From Clostridiales bacterium (GTDB lineage Bacteria > Bacillota > Clostridia > Oscillospirales > Oscillospiraceae): a stretch of DNA of 21,294 nt. Shown here piece by piece: positions 12,674 to 20,588 of this stretch; positions within the stretch are counted from its first letter, which is position 1, and the number at the start of each line of letters is the position of its first letter. The position numbers and the translations under genes are program-made. Location: NCBI GenBank assembly GCA_003533405.1, contig DQDL01000117.1:14336-35629 (forward strand). Direction: 5' to 3'. A model generated the notes under the pieces. It had not been told where the DNA came from, searched no databases, and saw only the letters and a program-made list of their open reading frames with translations.

Positions 12674-14471
12674 GGTGCGCAAGCAGTCCGGCCTGCACCA
12701 CCCTGTGAGCGTGTACGCAAAGCAGGTGGCCTACGGCAAGCTGCATGATATGTGCTGCCCGTATGAGATAAAAGCCTGCGAGCGGCATCTGCGAGACCTC
12801 AAACGGCAGGGCACGAATGAGTTTCCGTATGTGTTCGACACTACCCGTGCCGACCGAATAATCGAGTGGTTTTCGCAGTGCATCCAGCTGCGGGGCGTTG
12901 AGCAGGGCAAGCCGCTCACGCTGCAGCCCTGGCAGATTTTCGACCTGGGCTGCCTGTACGGCTGGGTGGACATGCACGACGGCACAAGGCGTTTCCGCAA
13001 AGCCTATAACAAGCGTGCCCGAGGCTGCTTTAAGAGCACCGAGAAGAGCGCCCAGTGCCTATATCACATGTGCGCCGATGTGCTTTATCCGCCGTATCAG
13101 CCGGAGCTGAAGCAATTCGAGATGGCGCCGGAGGTAGAGTGCGCAGCCGTTGACCGTGCGCAGGCGATGCGAGTTTTCGGCGACGCTAAGGCGATGGCGC
13201 AAAACTCCCCCAACATCGCAAAGCGGCTCATTATCCCGAAGGCAAACCCCGTGAAGCATCGAACCCGTGGCGGCTTTATGCGGGCACTGTCCAAGGATAC
13301 CAAGAACAAAGACTCCGGCGCACCGAGCTATTTCATCATCGATGAATACCACGCACATCCGACCTCGGCTATTCATGACATCGGCGAGAACTCCTTCGGC
13401 AAGCGTGCGCAGTGTCTCATGGATATTATCACGACGGCCGGTGACGATGCGCAGAGCAAGCCCTGCTTTGCAGAGGAGCAGTTTGCAAAGGACATTCTCG
13501 ACGGCAATGCCGTGGACGAGACCTACTTTGTCATGATCCGTGAGCTTCCCGATGGTGCAAATCCACACGATGAGAGCCTGTGGGTCATGCCTTATCCCTG
13601 CTTCAGATATCCGAACGACTATTCAAAATATCTGCTCAAGGAGGTGCGAGCCGAGCATGATGCCGCTTACGCCTCGAAGGACCCCAACAAGATACGCTCA
13701 TTCCTCACCCGACGCATGTGCCAATGGCAGGCAGGCTCGGTCAACCGCTATCTTGACGAGAACTGCATGAAGCTACTCCGGCAGGCGCAGCTCTCAAAGG
13801 ACGAGTTTGCTCAGCTCACCGATGGGTTTGAGTGCTGGGCCGGCTTTGACTTAGGTAAGCGCATAGATCTTAGCGGCGTCGGCGCAGTCTTTCTGCTGCC
13901 GGATGAGCGGGTCGCATTAAAGCTTCACGCATTCATGCCCGAGGAAGGCGCCATGCGTCACGAGCACACCGACCGTGTCCCATATACATTCTGGGCAAAG
14001 GACGGCTATTGTACCCTCACGCCCGGCGGCGTGACCGACAACAGTTATGTTGACAACTGGATAACCGAGGGCGAGCGCAATCACGGCTGGAAGGTCGTTG
14101 AGTGCGACTATGACGGACACAACGCCACCGACCTTGCAATCAAGATGTGTGAGGAGCGCAACAACGAGGACTTCTGCGTGGAAATTTCTCAGACCTGCGC
14201 CGGTCAAAATCTCGCCGTCAAAGGCTTTCGTGAGCTGCTTCTTCAGGGGCGCATAGTCCTTGAAGAAAACCCACTTGCAATATGGTGCTTCGGCAACGCC
14301 GTTGAGATCCAGAACAACTATGGCGACATCAAGCTGTCGAAGAAATTCAAGAACGATACTGAGCGCATCGACCCCGTTGCAGCGGTGATGAACGCTCTCG
14401 CCCGTGCGCTTATCCGCCGGAACAATCCCACGCTGGGCGACCGGCTCGACTCGGGCGAATGGACAATGTAA
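12666..14471 (+). CDS. terL: Terminase large subunit
   Basis: A 601-residue ATP-driven packaging motor and nuclease. The ATPase domain has a Walker A-like ARGCFKST (118-125) and Walker B YFIIDE (222-227), with the coupling motif near TTAGD (256-260). The nuclease domain has acidic residues in WAGFDLGKRIDLSG (D395), VVECDYDGHN and RIDPVAAVMNAL, as in RNase H-like TerL nucleases. Length fits the HK97-like Terminase_1 group. The ATG at 12666 lies seven bases after GGGAG and overlaps the preceding small gene; a longer frame from 12609 is inside that gene. Confidence 0.95.
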   Translation: MAKVRKQSGLHHPVSVYAKQVAYGKLHDMCCPYEIKACERHLRDLKRQGTNEFPYVFDTTRADRIIEWFSQCIQLRGVEQGKPLTLQPWQIFDLGCLYGWVDMHDGTRRFRKAYNKRARGCFKSTEKSAQCLYHMCADVLYPPYQPELKQFEMAPEVECAAVDRAQAMRVFGDAKAMAQNSPNIAKRLIIPKANPVKHRTRGGFMRALSKDTKNKDSGAPSYFIIDEYHAHPTSAIHDIGENSFGKRAQCLMDIITTAGDDAQSKPCFAEEQFAKDILDGNAVDETYFVMIRELPDGANPHDESLWVMPYPCFRYPNDYSKYLLKEVRAEHDAAYASKDPNKIRSFLTRRMCQWQAGSVNRYLDENCMKLLRQAQLSKDEFAQLTDGFECWAGFDLGKRIDLSGVGAVFLLPDERVALKLHAFMPEEGAMRHEHTDRVPYTFWAKDGYCTLTPGGVTDNSYVDNWITEGERNHGWKVVECDYDGHNATDLAIKMCEERNNEDFCVEISQTCAGQNLAVKGFRELLLQGRIVLEENPLAIWCFGNAVEIQNNYGDIKLSKKFKNDTERIDPVAAVMNALARALIRRNNPTLGDRLDSGEWTM

Positions 14472-14472
14472 T

Positions 14473-14489
14473 GTGCCCGAATCGGGCAC
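14473..14489 (+). repeat. Dispersed 17-bp palindrome, copy 3
   Basis: GTGCCCGAATCGGGCAC begins one base after the terL stop and is followed directly by CGGAGG, the ribosome binding site of the next small gene. It is identical to the copies at 1877 and 9803. Confidence 0.9.
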
Positions 14490-14499
14490 CGGAGGAAAT

Positions 14500-14670
14500 A
14501 TGAAGCTTCTCAAATGGCTGAAAAACGCTTTTCCGACGGCACTCTGCGTCATTGGCGCAGGCTGCATCGGCTACGGCGTTATTCTTATAAACTTGCCCGC
14601 AGGCATCATCATGACCGGCATTTTGCTTGTCGGTTTCGGCGTGATCCTGATAAGGGGCGGAGGTGATTAA
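14500..14670 (+). CDS. Small two-helix membrane protein
   Basis: A 56-residue protein with two hydrophobic segments, FPTALCVIGAGCIGYGVILI (about 10-29) and AGIIMTGILLVGFGVILI (33-50), and a basic N-terminus (MKLLKWLKN). It probably inserts in the host membrane as a hairpin. GGAGG precedes the ATG. It is inserted between terL and portal behind palindrome copy 3, which looks like an independently acquired small gene. The function is unknown; superinfection control would be one idea. Confidence 0.65.
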   Translation: MKLLKWLKNAFPTALCVIGAGCIGYGVILINLPAGIIMTGILLVGFGVILIRGGGD

Positions 14671-14672
14671 GT

Positions 14673-15956
14673 ATGGCAAACAGATTTGAGCGGGGGCTTA
14701 TGGGCCTCAGCTCCCCACCGCATATCCGCAACGACACCACCGTTGCAACGCTCACGGCGGCCTCGGCCTTTGCCGCAGACGACTGCACGAGCGCAAGCTC
14801 GGCAATGAAGCTTTCGGCGGTCGACCGCTGCATAGAGCTAATATCCGATTCCATCGGCAAGCTGCCAATCTACATTCAGGACAGGGATAGCCGCAATCGG
14901 GTGCAGCACGAGCTTAACCGTCTGCTTACGGTGCGGCCGAACGAGGCGCAGACGCCGACGGACTTCAAAAAGCATATTGAGGCAAACCGCCTTGCCGGCA
15001 ACGGCTATGCTCTCATCGTTCGTGATTCTGTCACGCTGAAGCCGCAGGAGCTCATCTCCGTTCCGCACGAGCTTGTCTACCCTTATCTCGATAACGACGG
15101 GCATGTATGGTATCGCCTCATTCATCCGTTCACCGGCTCTGTGAGCACGGTGCACCGTGCCGACATGATCCATGTCATGGCTTATTCGCACAACGGATAC
15201 AAGGGCATATCCGTGCTTGAGCGGGCGTCCGAGGTAATAGCCGCAGCGAGGGCAAGTCAGCAATACAATCTGAACTATTACGCAAACGGCGGTCAGCCCG
15301 GCGGCGTTTTAGAAACGGAAGCCGACCTATCCGGCACCAAGACAATTACCCTTGCCGACGGGAAAGAGATCTCCGTCAGCAAAAAGGATCTTATCCGCCG
15401 TGAATGGGAAAAGCGCCATTCCGGTCCATCGAATGCGCAGCGCATTGCGATCCTCGATTATGGCCTTAAGTATACACCCATCTCCGTGACAAACCGTGAC
15501 GCACAGTTTGTTGAAAATGCAGAAATAAGCGTGCAGGATATTGCGAGGTTTTTCGGCGTGCCGCTGTACAAGCTTCAGAGTGGTAAGCAGAGCTACAACT
15601 CGAACGAGCAGAACTCGATAGAGTATGTGGTCTCCACGCTCCACCCCATTGTCACAAGGTACGAAGAAGCGTTTACATACCGTTTGCTGACCTTTGCCGA
15701 TGCCGAGCGCTATCGCATACGGATAAACCTCAACGCCGAGCTTCGTGGCGACTTCACCGCCCGTGGCTCATGGTACGAGAAGATGCGCAACATCGGCGCT
15801 TACTCTGCCAACGACATTCGTGATCTGGAAGATCTTCCGGATGTCGACGGCGGCAATGAGCGCTATGCTTCACTCAACTATGTACCGCTCTCGGATTGGA
15901 AGAAGCTCTCGCAAAACAGAAACGACGGAGGAAACGCAAATGCGAATAACACTTAA
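14673..15956 (+). CDS. Portal protein, HK97 family
   Basis: A 427-residue subunit of the dodecameric ring through which DNA enters and leaves the capsid. Family features are the N-terminal AVDRCIELISDSIGKLPI, the core LNRLLTVRPNEAQTPTDFKK and AGNGYALIVRD, the segment MIHVMAYSHNGYKGISVLE, and the conserved EISVQDIARFFGVPLYKLQ helix. Length is normal. The C-terminus is Asn/Gly-rich. GGAGG precedes the ATG, and its end overlaps the protease gene by 17 bases, as usual for HK97-type head operons. Confidence 0.93.
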   Translation: MANRFERGLMGLSSPPHIRNDTTVATLTAASAFAADDCTSASSAMKLSAVDRCIELISDSIGKLPIYIQDRDSRNRVQHELNRLLTVRPNEAQTPTDFKKHIEANRLAGNGYALIVRDSVTLKPQELISVPHELVYPYLDNDGHVWYRLIHPFTGSVSTVHRADMIHVMAYSHNGYKGISVLERASEVIAAARASQQYNLNYYANGGQPGGVLETEADLSGTKTITLADGKEISVSKKDLIRREWEKRHSGPSNAQRIAILDYGLKYTPISVTNRDAQFVENAEISVQDIARFFGVPLYKLQSGKQSYNSNEQNSIEYVVSTLHPIVTRYEEAFTYRLLTFADAERYRIRINLNAELRGDFTARGSWYEKMRNIGAYSANDIRDLEDLPDVDGGNERYASLNYVPLSDWKKLSQNRNDGGNANANNT

Positions 15957-16704
15957 CGGCTATGTTGTGCCGAGCTCCGACCAGTGGCTTTATGACTGGT
16001 TCAAAATCGAGGCCTTTTCGTCAAAGACGGTGCGTGATGCGCTCAAAGCTCTGCCCGAGGGTGAAGCGCTTGAGATCGAGATAAACTCCTGCGGCGGCGA
16101 TGTATTCTCCGGCTTTGAGATGTACTCGCTTCTCAGATCTTCCGGCGTGCACACCGTTGCCGAAGTACAGTCTATCGCCGCATCGGCAGCATCGACCGTT
16201 ATGGTCGCCTGCGACGAGGTCAGGCTCTCGCCTGTAGCGCAGGTGATGATACATCTGCCGAGCTGCTCTGCCGACGGCAATCAGAACGACCTCCGTGACA
16301 CGGCTGCCGTGCTCGACAGTCTGACCACCAGCATTGTCAATGCCTATGAGCTTAAGTGCGGAGCAAGCTGCAGCCGCAGCGAGCTTATGCAGCTTATCTC
16401 GGCCGAGACTTGGATGTGCGCCCAGGACGCCGTCAAATACGGCTTTGCCGATTCGATAATCGGCGATGAAGACGGCGCACTCAGTACAGGCTACGCAAAC
16501 GCCATTGCTGGAGGTCTCAGAGGTTACGCAAACGGTCCGAAGCTTCCCGACATCGGTCTCCTGCTCAAAGAATACGAGCGGCGTGTCAGAGACGGCGCAG
16601 CTCCGGCCGAAGGTCACGATATCACAGCTCCGACCGCAGATAATGCGGCAGAAATACTCAGGCGCACACAGCGTCTTAATCTTGAAAAAATCCGATATTC
16701 TTAA
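15940..16704 (+). CDS. ClpP-type prohead maturation protease
   Basis: A 254-residue serine protease of the S14 family that would trim the capsid protein and scaffold region during head assembly. The nucleophile is S82 in SIAASAAST, the His is H105 in QVMIHLPS, and INSCGGDVFSG (48-58) is the conserved substrate-binding loop. The C-terminal ~75 residues after the ClpP fold are less conserved. The ATG at 15940 follows GGAGG within the end of the portal gene; a longer frame from 15745 lies wholly inside portal. Confidence 0.92.
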   Translation: MRITLNGYVVPSSDQWLYDWFKIEAFSSKTVRDALKALPEGEALEIEINSCGGDVFSGFEMYSLLRSSGVHTVAEVQSIAASAASTVMVACDEVRLSPVAQVMIHLPSCSADGNQNDLRDTAAVLDSLTTSIVNAYELKCGASCSRSELMQLISAETWMCAQDAVKYGFADSIIGDEDGALSTGYANAIAGGLRGYANGPKLPDIGLLLKEYERRVRDGAAPAEGHDITAPTADNAAEILRRTQRLNLEKIRYS

Positions 16705-16719
16705 GGAGGAATTATCATG
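16703..16719 (+). promoter_or_regulatory. Strong ribosome binding site of the capsid gene
   Basis: AAGGAGGAATTATCATG, ending in the start codon, is identical to the 17 bases before and at the start of the tail tube gene (19502-19518). The shared optimal leader fits the two most abundant virion proteins. Confidence 0.8.
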
Positions 16720-17925
16720 GATCCCAGACAGAAACTCATTAACCTTGCTGCCGAGCGCACGCAGGCCCTCAATGCCGCCGAGGCGGCGCTAACTGCCGGC
16801 AACACCGCCGAGTACGATGCTCAGATGGAGCGTGTCAGCAACATGAACACCGAAATGGAGCGCTATCAGCGTCTGGCCAACGAGCAGGCTCGCCGTGCCG
16901 ATGCAGCAGTCCCCAACGGTGCGGAGTACACTGATATGGCCGCCGAGCGTGGCAGCGCCCTTATGCGTGGCGAGAAGGTCGACTTCTCTGCGCAGGAGCT
17001 GCGCCGCATGCTCAACGCCACCACCCTTGCCACCGGCACACTTGCCGAGCCCTCGGGCGTAGGCTCGGACATTCGTGACATTCCCGGCAATCAGGTGTCG
17101 TCCATCATTGATCAGGTCTTTGTACAGGATCTTACCGGTCTCGGTGAGTTCAACGAGCCTTATGTGGTCAGCGAAATGGACGCAAAGGCTGACGACATTG
17201 CAACTCTTGCCGGCACTGCACGCACCGCCACCGACCCCAGCTTCGGCGTTGCGCAGATAAAGCCCTATGAGGTCAATGTGACCTCATATGTCGACCGCAA
17301 TATCGCAAAGCTCACTCCGGCACGCTACTTTGAGAAGGTGCGCAGCATGGCGCTCAATGCCATGCGCCGCAAGGTCAGCGCCCTCATTGCTGCCGGCGAC
17401 AGCGAGACGACCCATGTGATGTACGGCATTATAAACGGCAAAAACAAAGCCGGCACTGCGATCTATGCGTCTGAGAACCTCGGCACTGCGATCGGCGTCG
17501 GCACGCTCGACCAGCTTTACTTTGCTTACGGCACCGATGATGCCGTCGGCGCAAACGCCCGTCTGTTCCTCACAAAGGCAAACCTCAAGGCAATCGGTGC
17601 ACTTCGTGGTACAAACGAGAAACGCCGTCTCTATGAGATCATCCCCGACGGTCCGAATACCGGCATCATCAAGGACGGCGGCCTGACCATCCCGTACACC
17701 ATCTGCAGCGGCGTCGGCGCAAACACCCTCGTTTACGGTGACCCGATGAACTACGAGCTCGGTCTGTTCGGCGACTACTCCGTCCGTGTTGACGAAAGCT
17801 ACAAAGCCGGTGAGCGTCTTATCACCGTCCTTGGCGATGCAATGGTCGGCGGCAACATCATCGCCCACCACGGCTTTGTTGTCGGCACTGTCACTCCTGC
17901 AAGCAATCCGTCGCAGGGTGGCTGA
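16717..17925 (+). CDS. Major capsid protein, HK97 fold
   Basis: A 402-residue shell protein. Residues 1-70 are a charged coiled coil (AERTQALNAAEAALTAGN, AQMERVSNMNTEMERYQRL), the delta/scaffold region normally removed by the prohead protease. The mature part starts near residue 95-110 (LATGTLAEPSGVGSDIR) and contains the E-loop-like and spine-helix segments (LTPARYFEKVRSMALNAMRRK) and FLTKANLKAIGALRG. It ends with FVVGTVTPASNPSQGG. It directly follows the protease gene and has an optimal ribosome binding site. Confidence 0.92.
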   Translation: MDPRQKLINLAAERTQALNAAEAALTAGNTAEYDAQMERVSNMNTEMERYQRLANEQARRADAAVPNGAEYTDMAAERGSALMRGEKVDFSAQELRRMLNATTLATGTLAEPSGVGSDIRDIPGNQVSSIIDQVFVQDLTGLGEFNEPYVVSEMDAKADDIATLAGTARTATDPSFGVAQIKPYEVNVTSYVDRNIAKLTPARYFEKVRSMALNAMRRKVSALIAAGDSETTHVMYGIINGKNKAGTAIYASENLGTAIGVGTLDQLYFAYGTDDAVGANARLFLTKANLKAIGALRGTNEKRRLYEIIPDGPNTGIIKDGGLTIPYTICSGVGANTLVYGDPMNYELGLFGDYSVRVDESYKAGERLITVLGDAMVGGNIIAHHGFVVGTVTPASNPSQGG

Positions 17926-17927
17926 TC

Positions 17928-18245
17928 ATGGTAGACCCGTCGGCACTCAGGAAGTGCCTGCGGTACATGCGCCTTGACGACTTAGATCTAACGGCGGAAG
18001 ACCGTGAGGATGTATCCGACCTATACGAGGCAGCGCAGGAATATCTCGCAGACGCTGGTGTTCCCGTGCCTGCCGACGGCGAGCCGGATAAGCTTTATAG
18101 GCGCACTGTACACGCTCTCACGCTTTACTATTACGACCACCGTGACGCTATAGGCTCTGCGCCCGATGCGCTGCGGCCGGTCATCAATACGCTTAAAGGC
18201 CGTGCCTCCGTAGCCCGTGCTGCGCAAGGCTATACGGCTGAATAG
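17928..18245 (+). CDS. Head-tail connector (HK97 gp6-like)
   Basis: A 105-residue helical protein that would form the adaptor ring under the portal. It shows the Phage_connect pattern: an N-terminal helix pair (ALRKCLRYMRLDDLDL, EDVSDLYEAAQEYLADAG), then YRRTVHALTLYYYDHRDAIG, and a final PVINTLKG helix. It starts two bases after the capsid stop without a strong separate ribosome binding site, so it is probably coupled to capsid translation. Confidence 0.85.
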   Translation: MVDPSALRKCLRYMRLDDLDLTAEDREDVSDLYEAAQEYLADAGVPVPADGEPDKLYRRTVHALTLYYYDHRDAIGSAPDALRPVINTLKGRASVARAAQGYTAE

Positions 18246-18256
18246 GTCAGAGCATA

Positions 18257-18288
18257 AATGCCGGTACCGTTATGGTATCGGCATTTTG
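18257..18288 (+). terminator. Hairpin with short T-run inside the head operon
   Basis: AATGCCGGTACC (18257-18268) pairs with GGTATCGGCATT (18274-18285), 12 bp with one G-U pair and a 5-base loop, followed by TTGCTGTTT. It could attenuate transcription after the capsid and connector genes or protect the upstream mRNA from decay. Confidence 0.6.
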
Positions 18289-18306
18289 CTGTTTGGAGGA
18301 CTACAC

Positions 18307-18645
18307 ATGACAGACCCCGGTAAAATGCGCTATCGCATTCAGTTTCAGAAATTCAACGGCGCTCGGGATGCCGAGACCGGCGACCCTGCCGTAACTGTCG
18401 ACGAAAACTGGGTCACGCAGTTTACGGCATACGCCTTCATTGACCCGATAAAGGGGCGTGAGTTTTATGCGGCGTCGCAGGCACAGTCTGCGGTCACACA
18501 CAAGATACTCTTGCGCTACCGCAAGGGTATCACATCGGATATGCGTATCAAGTTCGGTAAGCGGATATTTACGCTTGACGCCCCGCCCATAGACTTCGGC
18601 GAGCGCCACGAGGAGCTTATGCTCATGGTCACGGAGGTGCTGTGA
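18307..18645 (+). CDS. Head closure / head-tail adaptor protein
   Basis: A 112-residue protein of the SPP1 gp16-like head-tail joining family. It starts with the usual GKMRYRIQFQKFNG, followed by WVTQFTAYAFIDPIKGREFY, and ends ERHEELMLMVTEVL. It would close the head after packaging. The ATG at 18307 follows TTTGGAGG by six bases. Its stop overlaps the next start (GTGATG). Confidence 0.87.
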   Translation: MTDPGKMRYRIQFQKFNGARDAETGDPAVTVDENWVTQFTAYAFIDPIKGREFYAASQAQSAVTHKILLRYRKGITSDMRIKFGKRIFTLDAPPIDFGERHEELMLMVTEVL

Positions 18646-19130
18646 TGGCTGACTTCGTCATCAACTGGAACGATGAGATAAAGTTCGAGCGGGCGTTATC
18701 CCGTGTGGCTAAAGTCCCGCAAAAGGTCGCAACTCGCTCGGCTGGCAAGGGTGCTACCGTAGTCCGCAATGCGGTCAGAAACGCCGCCCCCGTCGGTGAC
18801 ACCGGACAGCTCAAGAGGGGCATTATTCGTGTCGGCGAACGAAGCAGCGTCCGTGGCAAAAAGGTCTATGACCTTATGTTTGACCCCAAAAAGAACGACA
18901 TATTTCAGAAGCCAATCAGAAACCCGGGCGAGGCCGGCGGCAAAAGCGACCATGCATACTATCCGGCATCAATGGAGTATGGCTTTTTGACCCGTTCCAA
19001 AGGCAAAGGCTATTCCTATGTCCCGGGCTATCACTTCATGCGTGATGCAACGGACGAGGCCGCCCCGGCCGCTCGGCAAGCGGTTATCCGAGCAGCAACG
19101 CAGGAGCTTAATAAGGAGTGGGTCAAATGA
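18645..19130 (+). CDS. HK97 gp10-like neck/tail protein
   Basis: A 161-residue protein with the gp10 pattern: a helical N-terminus (IKFERALSRVAKVPQKVATRSAGK), ATVVRNAVRNAAPVGDTGQLKRGI at 35-58, then a C-terminal YVPGYHFMRDATDEAAPAARQ helix. It belongs to the neck or tail completion proteins of siphoviruses. GGAGGTG precedes the ATG at 18645, which overlaps the previous stop. Confidence 0.88.
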   Translation: MADFVINWNDEIKFERALSRVAKVPQKVATRSAGKGATVVRNAVRNAAPVGDTGQLKRGIIRVGERSSVRGKKVYDLMFDPKKNDIFQKPIRNPGEAGGKSDHAYYPASMEYGFLTRSKGKGYSYVPGYHFMRDATDEAAPAARQAVIRAATQELNKEWVK

Positions 19131-19519
19131 GCCTTGAATCTATCATTACCGCCCGTGTAGAACAGCTCTCGGCGCTGTCGGGCAAGGTTTACCCCGCCGA
19201 GGCCTTGCAGAATGCGTCCGCCCCATTTGCGTTTTATCTCATGACCGCCGATAACGCCGAAGCAGCGCTCGACGGCATAACGGAGCTACGCATTGCGCAG
19301 TACGAGATAAGCGTCGTCACGGCAACATATCCGCAGCTCATCTCTCTTGCATCGCAGGTGAGGGCAAAGCTTTGGTCTCTGCCGGGCGCAAAGAGCGGAA
19401 GCATTGAAATTCAGCAAGTCGAAGTATCTCTTGCATCTCCCGATTTGAAGGAGACGCAGGTCCATTTATACCGCAGGGCGTACTCCCTGCGGATCTACTA
19501 CAAGGAGGAATTATCATGA
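19127..19519 (+). CDS. Tail terminator-like protein (DUF3168 type)
   Basis: A 130-residue protein in the position and with the layout of tail terminator proteins, which cap the tail tube next to the neck. It begins MSLESIITARVEQLSALSG; the pattern PFAFYLM, then YEISVVTATYPQLISLASQVRAKL, then YRRAYSLRIYYKEE is typical. The ATG overlaps the gp10-like stop (ATGA) with GGAG upstream. Its stop overlaps the tail tube start. Confidence 0.8.
   Translation: MSLESIITARVEQLSALSGKVYPAEALQNASAPFAFYLMTADNAEAALDGITELRIAQYEISVVTATYPQLISLASQVRAKLWSLPGAKSGSIEIQQVEVSLASPDLKETQVHLYRRAYSLRIYYKEELS
19502..19518 (+). promoter_or_regulatory. Strong ribosome binding site of the tail tube gene
   Basis: AAGGAGGAATTATCATG is identical to the capsid gene leader at 16703-16719. 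Confidence 0.8.
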
Positions 19520-19950
19520 GCAAATCCCGTTCCGTCGGCACTGTTTTGAACATCAATTCAAAAAAGGTCGGCGCTCTCAAAAGTATAGGCGGCCTCGAGC
19601 TGTCCGCCGACACGGTCGATGTATCCGATCTTGGCAACTCGACCGGCTACCGTGAGTTTCTTCAGGGCTTCAAGGATGCCGGTGAGATCGCACTGTCCGG
19701 CTTTTACGACGGCGAAGATGAAGGACAGGCTGAGGTCTATACGCTTTTGGAAAGCGGCGAAATTGTTGCCTGCTCCATAGTTTTTCCCGCCGCCATCGGC
19801 AAGACTTGGAGCTTCAAGGCCGTTGTCACGAAGTTTGCGACCTCGGCCGATCTCGACGATGCCATAACCTTTGAGGCATCGCTCAAGGTCTCCGGCAAGC
19901 CCACACTTGCCGCCACAGAATCAAATCCCTCACAGAACACAGGAGGCTGA
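19516..19950 (+). CDS. Major tail tube protein
   Basis: A 144-residue protein of the siphovirus tail tube type, polymerising into the tube around the tape measure. Features are GALKSIGGLELSADTVDVSD, FKDAGEIALSGFYD, and the C-terminal ADLDDAITFEASLKVSGKP. These beta-rich segments fit the tube fold. It has the same 17-base leader as capsid, fitting high expression. Confidence 0.87.
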   Translation: MSKSRSVGTVLNINSKKVGALKSIGGLELSADTVDVSDLGNSTGYREFLQGFKDAGEIALSGFYDGEDEGQAEVYTLLESGEIVACSIVFPAAIGKTWSFKAVVTKFATSADLDDAITFEASLKVSGKPTLAATESNPSQNTGG

Positions 19951-19954
19951 ATAA

Positions 19955-20299
19955 ATGAAAGAGCATAACGACCTTGTTATAATTGAGCTTGACCGTCCGA
20001 GAACCCTCAAACTCAGCCATCTTGTCATGAAGCGCTTTTCCGCCGCCACAAAGATGCCCATCGTTGAAATGGACACCGTCGGCACCCGCTATGACTACAT
20101 TTCTGAAATGATGTACTTCATGCTCAACCACGATGATCCCACACTCTCCCGTGCGAAGGTCGATGAGCTTCTGGAGCAGGTGGGCATCGCCTATGTCATG
20201 AAGAAATTTGGTGAAGCCTTTGAGGCTGCGTTCGGCGAGCCTGAAGAAGATGACGATGCAGACCCTCAGACGGCGGCTGGGACTGGAACAGAAGCCTGA
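19955..20299 (+). CDS. Tail assembly chaperone, gpG-like
   Basis: A 114-residue helper that would bind the tape measure during tail assembly, encoded between the tail tube and tape measure as in lambda (G). It is helical (LKLSHLVMKRFSAATK, YDYISEMMYFMLNHDD, AKVDELLEQVGIAYVMKKFGEAFEAAFG) with an acidic, flexible tail (EPEEDDDADPQTAAG). AGGAGG precedes the ATG. A fraction of ribosomes probably shifts -1 near the end to make the longer gpGT product. Confidence 0.82.
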   Translation: MKEHNDLVIIELDRPRTLKLSHLVMKRFSAATKMPIVEMDTVGTRYDYISEMMYFMLNHDDPTLSRAKVDELLEQVGIAYVMKKFGEAFEAAFGEPEEDDDADPQTAAGTGTEA

Positions 20300-20586
20300 G
20301 TCTCGCCGCCGAAATAGGCGTTTCCTATTCTGACTGGGAGGAGATGACTCCCGCCCAGCTCAACACATGGGCAAAAGCGGTATCTCGAAAGCAGGAGGAG
20401 CTTATAAGGCTGTCCTATGGCTTTATTTACTCTCTCGCTGCGCTCATCCGCCCCATGATATGGGCAAAGCGCCCGCCCAAGCCCGAGGACTTCATCCCCG
20501 GCGCTAAGAAGGAAATGACCGATGAAAAAATGTATGACACCGTGCTGGCACTTAACCGTGCCCTCGGTGGAACGGAGGAGGTGTAG
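20254..20586 (+). CDS. gpT-like extension of the tail chaperone, reached by -1 frameshift
   Basis: This frame is open from just after a stop at 20251-20253 to a stop at 20584-20586, and lies -1 relative to gpG, whose own stop is at 20297-20299. It encodes WDWNRSLSLAAEIGVSYSDW and then EEMTPAQLNTWAKAV, the conserved motif of T-type chaperone extensions; much of that motif comes before the first ATG at 20344. That ATG also has poor spacing to GGGAGG. A fusion by shifting inside 20254-20297 is therefore likely. I see no canonical slippery heptamer; CCCT at 20263-20266 is one candidate slip site. Confidence 0.72.
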   Translation, partial: RCRPSDGGWDWNRSLSLAAEIGVSYSDWEEMTPAQLNTWAKAVSRKQEELIRLSYGFIYSLAALIRPMIWAKRPPKPEDFIPGAKKEMTDEKMYDTVLALNRALGGTEEV

Positions 20587-20588
20587 AA

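Noticed and set aside
13015..13022. Half copy GTGCCCGA of the dispersed palindrome inside terL
   Set aside because: It is only eight bases, without the matching second half, and lies in coding sequence; expected by chance.
13917..14567. 216-residue minus-strand frame opposite terL
   Set aside because: It is antisense to the TerL nuclease domain, which carries clear catalytic residues; long shadow frames are common in this GC-rich coding sequence.
16021..16617. 198-residue minus-strand frame opposite the protease
   Set aside because: It is antisense to the ClpP-type gene and has no start signal or recognisable domain.
17284..17871. 195-residue minus-strand frame opposite the capsid gene
   Set aside because: It is antisense to the major capsid gene and has no start signal or recognisable domain.
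20344..20586. Independent gpT gene starting at the ATG at 20344
   Set aside because: The conserved WDW...MTP motif begins before this ATG and the ribosome binding site is too close, so a -1 frameshift product is more likely. Kept as a possibility only.
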